A stretch of DNA of 64,000 bases from Streptomyces sp. NBC_01244 (GTDB taxonomy: Bacteria > Actinomycetota > Actinomycetes > Streptomycetales > Streptomycetaceae). The notes beneath the pieces were generated by a model. It was not told where the DNA came from. It worked only from the letters and a program-made list of their open reading frames with translations, and ran no database searches. The DNA is taken from positions 9,449,469 through 9,513,468 of the forward strand of contig NZ_CP108488.1 of NCBI RefSeq assembly GCF_035987325.1. Direction: 5' to 3'. Below, one piece after another: positions 60,011 to 64,000 of the stretch (positions are counted from its first letter, which is position 1; each line of letters opens with the position of its first letter). The position numbers and the translations under genes were made by a program.

Positions 60011-60793
60011 ATGGTGTCTGCTGAGCGGCAGGGACGTCTGCCGCGTGAGCGGGAGGACCACTTCATGCGCCTGCCGGGCGCCCAGGTCGTCTCCACGCGT
60101 GCCCTGCTCATGGTCCGGGAGAACATCCGGGCCGCGATCGAGGCCAGAGCCATGATCTGTATCTACGGGCAGGCGGGCCGGGGCAAGTCGTTGGCGGTGA
60201 ACACCTCACTGCGTGAGCTCGCGCCGAAGCTGACACGCCGGATCCAGTTCCGCTCCCGCCCCTCTACCCGCGACCTGCGCCACGAGCTGTTCCACGCGCT
60301 CGGCCTGCAGGGCCGTCCGCCGGGGCAGCCGATCGAGTTCGACCGGATGCTGCGAGGCGCTCTGGAGGAGACGCACGTCCTGGTCTGTGACGAGGCGCAA
60401 TGGCTGTCCAAGATGTGCTTCGAGTACCTGCGCTACCTGTGGGATGACATCGGCTCGGACCTGACGATCGTGTTCACGGGCGGGGACGGTTGTTTCGAGA
60501 TGCTGCAGAGCGAGCCGATGTTGGAGTCCCGTGTGTACGCGTGGCAGGAGATCGAGCCGATGCCGCTGGAAGAAGTCCTCACCGTCATCCCGGCCTTTCA
60601 TCCGGTGTGGGCGGACGCGGACCCGGACTTGATCGCGATGTGCGACGACGAGGCCGCGCACGGCAATTTCCGGGCTTGGGCGAAGATCACCCATCACCTG
60701 ACTTCCGGGATCAAGGAGTCCGGACGGATCCTGGATGAGGATCTGTTGCGGTGGTCCTACAGCAAGCTGCGCCAGCGCCCGGTGGTGGCCTGA
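60011..60793 (+). CDS. tniB: TniB/TnsC-like AAA+ ATPase of the transposition module
   Basis: The 260-residue protein has Walker A IYGQAGRGKSLAVNT near residue 53 and Walker B HVLVCDEAQWLSK near 122. Its sensor I segment is DLTIVFTGGDGCFEMLQSEP, and it has a C-terminal helical lid. This is the TniB/TnsC family that selects target DNA and activates the transposase. It starts 3 bp after the transposase stop (ATG 60011; ATG 60065 is an alternative). The following gene begins at the base after its own stop. The frame is intact, unlike the transposase. Confidence 0.9.
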   Translation: MVSAERQGRLPREREDHFMRLPGAQVVSTRALLMVRENIRAAIEARAMICIYGQAGRGKSLAVNTSLRELAPKLTRRIQFRSRPSTRDLRHELFHALGLQGRPPGQPIEFDRMLRGALEETHVLVCDEAQWLSKMCFEYLRYLWDDIGSDLTIVFTGGDGCFEMLQSEPMLESRVYAWQEIEPMPLEEVLTVIPAFHPVWADADPDLIAMCDDEAAHGNFRAWAKITHHLTSGIKESGRILDEDLLRWSYSKLRQRPVVA

Positions 60794-62020
60794 GTGCTTG
60801 ACTGCCCGAATCCGCCGCCGGTCACGGTGGTCCTGGACCCGTACGACGACGTGGTTCACACCCGGGCGGCGCTGGCATCCCACGCCCCGCAGCACGGTCG
60901 CCTGACCGTTCATCCGACCCCGGGGACCGACGCCGCGATCGCGCTCGCGTACGACGTCCTCGCGGCCCTGGGCAAGCCTGTCCCCCTGGCCGGCTACCGC
61001 CACCTCGACCCGGCCCCGGCCTGGTCGATCGCGGCCGCCTGGATCCTGGCCACCCCCATTACGCATCTGACCCTGCTGCGCGCCCACCTGCTCACCCCGC
61101 ACCGTTTCAGAGACCTCCTGACCCTGCGCCGGCGTACCGGTGTCCGCCTGGTTCTGGTCTGCCATCACCGGGCCATGCGGGCATTCCTGGAACGCGAACT
61201 GCGCCAGGTGGACCACCTCGTCGCCGAGGCCTCCGCCCTGCTGCCCGAGGCCGAGCCGGCCATCGCGGAGCGCCAGGCACCGCATACAGCGAGGCCGTTG
61301 GCGAGCCGCTGGATCAGCCTGCCCGCCCTGACCACCCTCAAGGCTTTCGGCGACGCGACCGGGCCGTGCCGCTGCGCCGCGCCCATGGCGGCGGACCGGG
61401 ATTTCTTCGCGCCGGTGATGCCGCCGATCACTGAGGCGGAGGTGGCGTGGCGCCTTCACCGCGGGACGGCGCACCCGTACCTGGCGGCTCAGCTCGCCAC
61501 GGCCGCGTTCACCGCGGCTTCGACCACCCAGCTCGCCACCGCGCGCGTCCGCGATCTGGCCCCGGACGGCACGACGATCACGTTGCACGATCAAGGGTTG
61601 CGCCAGGGCTGTATGACTCACTCTGTTCCAGTCTGGGCCCGTCCCTTGCTGAGTGCGGCCGTTCTCCTCTGGCGGATTGGGGCCGGCACCAGCGGACCGC
61701 TGTTCAGCGACCCGCTGGGAGGTGAGGGGCTACCGTCCCTGACGGCCTTCGCTGAGGAGTGCAAGCTCCGCCCGCCCCAGCCGTCGCGCCCCAAGCTGCG
61801 CCGGAGCCGACGGGGGACGGCACCGAGCCCGAAGGAGCCTGTGAAGACCATCTGGCCCGTGTGTACCGCCCATTACGGGCTTGCGTGGGCCAGAGATGAA
61901 CCTGATCTGATGCAGGGCTGTCCGCACCCGCCTCCGCACACACGGAAGACCATCGAGAGGCGGAAGAAGGGGTGGCTGCCCCCGGACTACGGACTGCGCG
62001 AGCTGCGCCACCTGCGCTGA
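60794..62020 (+). CDS. Unknown third gene of the Tni module, with recombinase-like C-terminal part
   Basis: The 408-residue protein's GTG start directly follows the TniB stop. The N-terminal half (AAIALAYDVLAALGKPVPLA, ITHLTLLRAHLLTPHRFRDL, RTGVRLVLVCHH) has an alternating strand-helix order like an ATPase without a P-loop. The middle (AAFTAASTTQLATARVRDLA, DGTTITLHDQGLRQGCMTHS, VPVWARPLLSAAVLLW) resembles the strands of a tyrosine-recombinase catalytic domain, but the first Arg is replaced (ASTTQLA). Later Cys (WPVCTAHYG...GCPH) may bind zinc. It is not TniQ-like. Where TniQ/TnsD would stand, this is a candidate targeting protein of unknown type. Confidence 0.75.
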   Translation: MLDCPNPPPVTVVLDPYDDVVHTRAALASHAPQHGRLTVHPTPGTDAAIALAYDVLAALGKPVPLAGYRHLDPAPAWSIAAAWILATPITHLTLLRAHLLTPHRFRDLLTLRRRTGVRLVLVCHHRAMRAFLERELRQVDHLVAEASALLPEAEPAIAERQAPHTARPLASRWISLPALTTLKAFGDATGPCRCAAPMAADRDFFAPVMPPITEAEVAWRLHRGTAHPYLAAQLATAAFTAASTTQLATARVRDLAPDGTTITLHDQGLRQGCMTHSVPVWARPLLSAAVLLWRIGAGTSGPLFSDPLGGEGLPSLTAFAEECKLRPPQPSRPKLRRSRRGTAPSPKEPVKTIWPVCTAHYGLAWARDEPDLMQGCPHPPPHTRKTIERRKKGWLPPDYGLRELRHLR

Positions 62021-62060
62021 GAGCCAGCGAATCTGCAGTAGAAGTGGCCACAACGGACGG

Positions 62061-62510
62061 CTACGCTTCCGGCTTCCCCGTAGCGTCCGGGGCCTCTGCC
62101 CCGTACCAGGGTCGAAGCTGTAGGTACCTCTCCTTCATGGCGGGCCCGAGATGTGCCTCGATGCCGTGCCCGGGTTCCCCCTCGTACGGGAGGTCGTAGA
62201 GGAACGAGGTCACGATGACCTCGATTGCCCCGGGCACGCGATGCCGGGTCTGCTCCTCCAGGAAGGCAAGGACCCGGCGCCAGTCGGGACCGTCGGGGTC
62301 GCCCGCCGCTAGGTACGAGCGGACGGTGTCCTGCACGACGTCCCAGAAGAACACGTGCGGGAGCACCCCGTTCTCGTTGAAGACGTGGCACTCGTAGGCG
62401 TCCTCGAACCCGGGCACCTGAGCAACGAGGTCTTCCACGAGGCGTACGCCGGCAGCATCTTCCTCGGCAGTCCCGTCCGCCTTCTGCTCTTCGTTGTCGT
62501 CGGCAGCCAT
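62061..62510 (-). CDS. Hypothetical acidic protein, 149 residues (DUF7674-like)
   Basis: It starts MAADDNEEQKADGTAEEDAA, a disordered acidic leader. An alpha/beta domain follows: VRLVEDLVAQVPGFEDAYEC, FFWDVVQDTVRSYLAAGDPD, RVLAFLEEQTRHRVPGAIEV, then FLYDLPYEGEPGHGIEAHLG. This ordering and the YEGEPGHGI... end match a family of small proteins often found beside toxins as DUF7674. The assignment is from memory of the pattern and may be off. It lies 40 bp beyond the last Tni gene, convergent with it, so the right end of the transposon should be between 62021 and 62060. Confidence 0.7.
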   Translation of the reverse strand: MAADDNEEQKADGTAEEDAAGVRLVEDLVAQVPGFEDAYECHVFNENGVLPHVFFWDVVQDTVRSYLAAGDPDGPDWRRVLAFLEEQTRHRVPGAIEVIVTSFLYDLPYEGEPGHGIEAHLGPAMKERYLQLRPWYGAEAPDATGKPEA

Positions 62511-62612
62511 GTGCTGGGACGCTATCTCATCGGTTCAGCACCACCCGCCGCCTCATCTGCTTTGACCTGCGTATACCTGGTCTCTCGTTCATCCAGCGAA
62601 AGACGGCTGTGA

Positions 62613-63038
62613 TCATTCGCAATTCCTAGTCAGGTTGTGCCATGCGTGTGTGCAGGTTCCTTTGCAGTAGGCCTGTCTGCGTCGGGTGTCGGCGACGGTG
62701 AATACGGAGACAAGCACGCGGAAGGCTTTGACGTGTTCGTCGGCGGGGAGGCCTGAGAACCCGTAGCGGGGTGGGTCCATGCAGATCATGACCGCGGGGT
62801 TGGCGGTGGGTTTCACGCCTGACCGTGCCACGCCCGCGCGGCCGTCCGCGGCTGTGATGTGTGCCTGCATCGCGTACAGGCCGGCCTCGTGCAGTGCCTC
62901 CTGCCGGCGGGCCGGTGACAGGTTGGTGAACCAGGCCATGCCGTGGTCCAGGGTGCAGAGTCCTTGGGCGATCCCGTTGACGACTCGTTCGGTCCCGTAC
63001 CAGAAGGAGGGGTCGTCCGCGTTGTTCGGTTCAGTCAT
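62613..63038 (-). CDS. DUF5958-family protein
   Basis: The 141-residue protein starts MTEPNNADDPSFWYGTERVV and carries the DUF5958 pattern: VNGIAQGLCTLDHGMAWFTN, LSPARRQEALHEAGLYAMQA, GVKPTANPAVMI, a central LPADEHVKAFRVLVSVFTVA, and the closing DTRRRQAYCKGTCTHAWHNL with Cys/His. It is common in Streptomyces near chromosome ends and has no known activity. ATG 63038 is preferred; the upstream extension to 63122 is basic noise. No partner is on the same strand within 500 bp. Confidence 0.8.
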   Translation of the reverse strand: MTEPNNADDPSFWYGTERVVNGIAQGLCTLDHGMAWFTNLSPARRQEALHEAGLYAMQAHITAADGRAGVARSGVKPTANPAVMICMDPPRYGFSGLPADEHVKAFRVLVSVFTVADTRRRQAYCKGTCTHAWHNLTRNCE

Positions 63039-63173
63039 CGCCTGATCATTCCATGTGCTGGCGGCGCATGAGGAGCCCTGAATGCGACTGCGTCGGTGAC
63101 GGGTCGTTGCATGAGATGTCATGGTGGCCGACGATTCAGCGCCGGATACGTCACGTGTTGTCAGTGGTCGGTG

Positions 63174-63350
63174 TCACTGACGGGTCGGTAAAAGGCCCAG
63201 TTCACAAGGCTTTTGATGGCGGCTCAGGCTAGGTGCGCATTGTGCAGTTTCACTGATCAGCGCGATGCTGTCATCGGCCAATGGATCTGGCACTAGATGA
63301 TCTTTCCAGAGTCTATCTGCAGCCAAGATTGAATCATCTACCCTCCCGCG
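63174..63350 (-). other. Gene-free stretch with a possible relic
   Basis: This is lower-GC DNA between the DUF5958 gene and the inhibitor gene. A minus-strand frame, VDDSILAADRLWKDHLVPDP followed by LADDSIALISETAQCAPSLS, looks like protein for about 50 residues but has no start. I would not call it a gene. Confidence 0.35.
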
Positions 63351-63375
63351 TGCAGCACCGGACCCCGTGAGGCTG

Positions 63376-64000
63376 ACCCTGCCCTGGTGGAGCGCAGCGG
63401 AACCAGGGCGAGGTCTGTAGCGTCGAGCGGGACCGGAAGCGATCATCACCTTGGAGGGGACGATGGAGCCGAAGAGTGAATGGCCGGAGCTGATGGGGAA
63501 GCCTGCGGAGGAGGCTCGTCGGCAGATCCGCGCGGAGTTCCAGGAGATCGCGGTCCATGTGGTGCCCGAGGGCAGCATGGTGACGATGGACTTCAACGAG
63601 CAGCGGGTGAGGCTCTTCGTGAAGGACGACAAGGTGGTCCGGGAGCCCAGGCGGGGGTAGCTTCTGCTGCCAGCTGGGCCTGCGGAGCAGGCTTGGTCCT
63701 GGAGGCGGAGCCGGAAGGACCCGGGGTGGGGGAGCGGAGCGGACCCGCCCAACGGGACGCAGGGCAGACCCCCGTGAAACGGGGTCACCTCCCGAGCGGA
63801 GCGCGGGAGTCCTTAGGACCTGCGGAGCAGGCCCTGCTCTGGTGGAGCGCAGCGGAAGCAGAGCCAGTCCGGAGCGAAGCGCAGGACTTCCGGCCGAAGG
63901 CCGGCCATGGCTCGGAGCGAAGCGGAGAGGCCGAGAGCGAAGGGCCCCGGCCGAGCGTAGCGAGGGCCGTTCAGTCCTGAGCGCGCAGCGCTCAGGTACA
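63376..64000. repeat. Array of short hairpins, telomere-like in style
   Basis: Many small inverted repeats with purine-rich loops flank the inhibitor gene. Examples are CCTGC-GGA-GCAGG at 63679-63691 and again at 63819-63831; CTCCCG...CGGGAG at 63789-63809; and CCTGAGCGC-GCA-GCGCTCAGG at 63976-63996, with a perfect 9-bp stem and GCA loop. CCCTGGT...ACCAGGG at 63382-63408 surrounds GGAGCGCAGCGGA. The 18-mer TGGTGGAGCGCAGCGGAA occurs at 63385 and 63840, on both sides of the gene. The GCGNAGC core recurs throughout. Streptomyces telomeres and some intergenic repeats are built this way. Confidence 0.8.
63463..63660 (+). CDS. Protease inhibitor of the potato inhibitor I / eglin type
   Basis: The 65-residue protein begins MEPKSEWPELMGKPAEEARR and ends VRLFVKDDKVVREPRRG. 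The family pattern is plain: WPELxGK at the start, a helix, the strand AVHVVPEGSMVTMDF where VPEGS... is the reactive-loop region (usually VxPxGxxVTxD), and RVRLFV near the end. Such inhibitors block serine proteases of the subtilisin/chymotrypsin type. There is no signal peptide. GGAGGGGACG precedes the ATG. The P1 residue would be Ser or Met, which is unusual. Palindromic repeat DNA surrounds the gene on both sides. Confidence 0.85.
   Translation: MEPKSEWPELMGKPAEEARRQIRAEFQEIAVHVVPEGSMVTMDFNEQRVRLFVKDDKVVREPRRG

Noticed and set aside
1..64000. tRNA, rRNA, CRISPR arrays and riboswitches
   Set aside because: No cloverleaf, ribosomal signature, regular spacer-repeat pattern or recognisable riboswitch core was found by reading both strands.

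Overview
The window is high-GC actinobacterial DNA, almost certainly from a Streptomyces. GTG starts, stop/start overlaps of the ATGA, GTGA and TGATG type, and families typical of that genus (DUF4239, DUF5958, GntR/TetR fusion regulators, secreted YD-repeat proteins, BLIP-like proteins) all point that way. Gene relics, several recombinase systems and a hairpin-rich right edge suggest a chromosome arm or a large linear plasmid rather than the conserved core. I saw no tRNA, rRNA or CRISPR array.

Region 1 (1-5351, minus strand) is an operon: DegT-type aminotransferase, glutamine-synthetase-like ligase, class II glutamine amidotransferase-like hydrolase, cytochrome P450, 3Fe-4S ferredoxin and the start of a DUF4239 membrane protein. 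It reads as a route in which an amine is made, protected by gamma-glutamylation, oxidised and deprotected. Region 2 (5352-10897) holds two more DUF4239 genes, a truncated fourth copy beside an IS256-type remnant, an SGNH hydrolase and a methyltransferase. Region 3 (11254-13485) is a two-gene terpenoid unit, a class II terpene cyclase with a DNDTT motif translationally coupled to a HAD phosphatase, followed by a terminator.

Region 4 (13529-23123) is mixed. It has a small secreted protein broken by a 7-bp duplication, a 2-oxoglutarate oxygenase, lipoproteins, a BLIP-like protein, a Nudix/SDR pair and many relics. Region 5 (23191-26480) pairs a secreted multi-domain protein with a penicillin-binding protein. 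Region 6 (26592-35375) is a decayed dnaE2 / Y-family polymerase locus. The Y-family gene is split by about 7.4 kb of inserted DNA carrying an intact Y-family polymerase, a GntR/TetR regulator, an FAD monooxygenase and a three-gene recombinase module (tyrosine recombinase, HTH protein, zinc-finger recombinase-like protein).

Region 7 (36038-50828) is a secreted polymorphic-toxin locus: a LamG/DNRLRE protein, a 2196-residue YD-repeat protein with a C-terminal nuclease-like toxin, its immunity gene, and a divergent VCBS/FG-GAP protein. Region 8 (51091-53932) is a small regulatory unit, an XRE regulator plus flavoprotein, next to two genes whose promoters carry the same palindrome at the same distance from the start.

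Region 9 (54214-62020) holds a HEPN/zinc-ribbon protein, a small ATPase, a PD-(D/E)XK nuclease and a truncated CoiA-like gene. These abut a Tn7/Tn5053-like transposition module: TniA with a frameshift, TniB and a third gene of unknown role. Region 10 (62061-64000) ends with two small conserved genes, a potato-inhibitor-I-type protease inhibitor and a dense array of short hairpins, one with a 9-bp stem and a GCA loop, as in Streptomyces telomeres.
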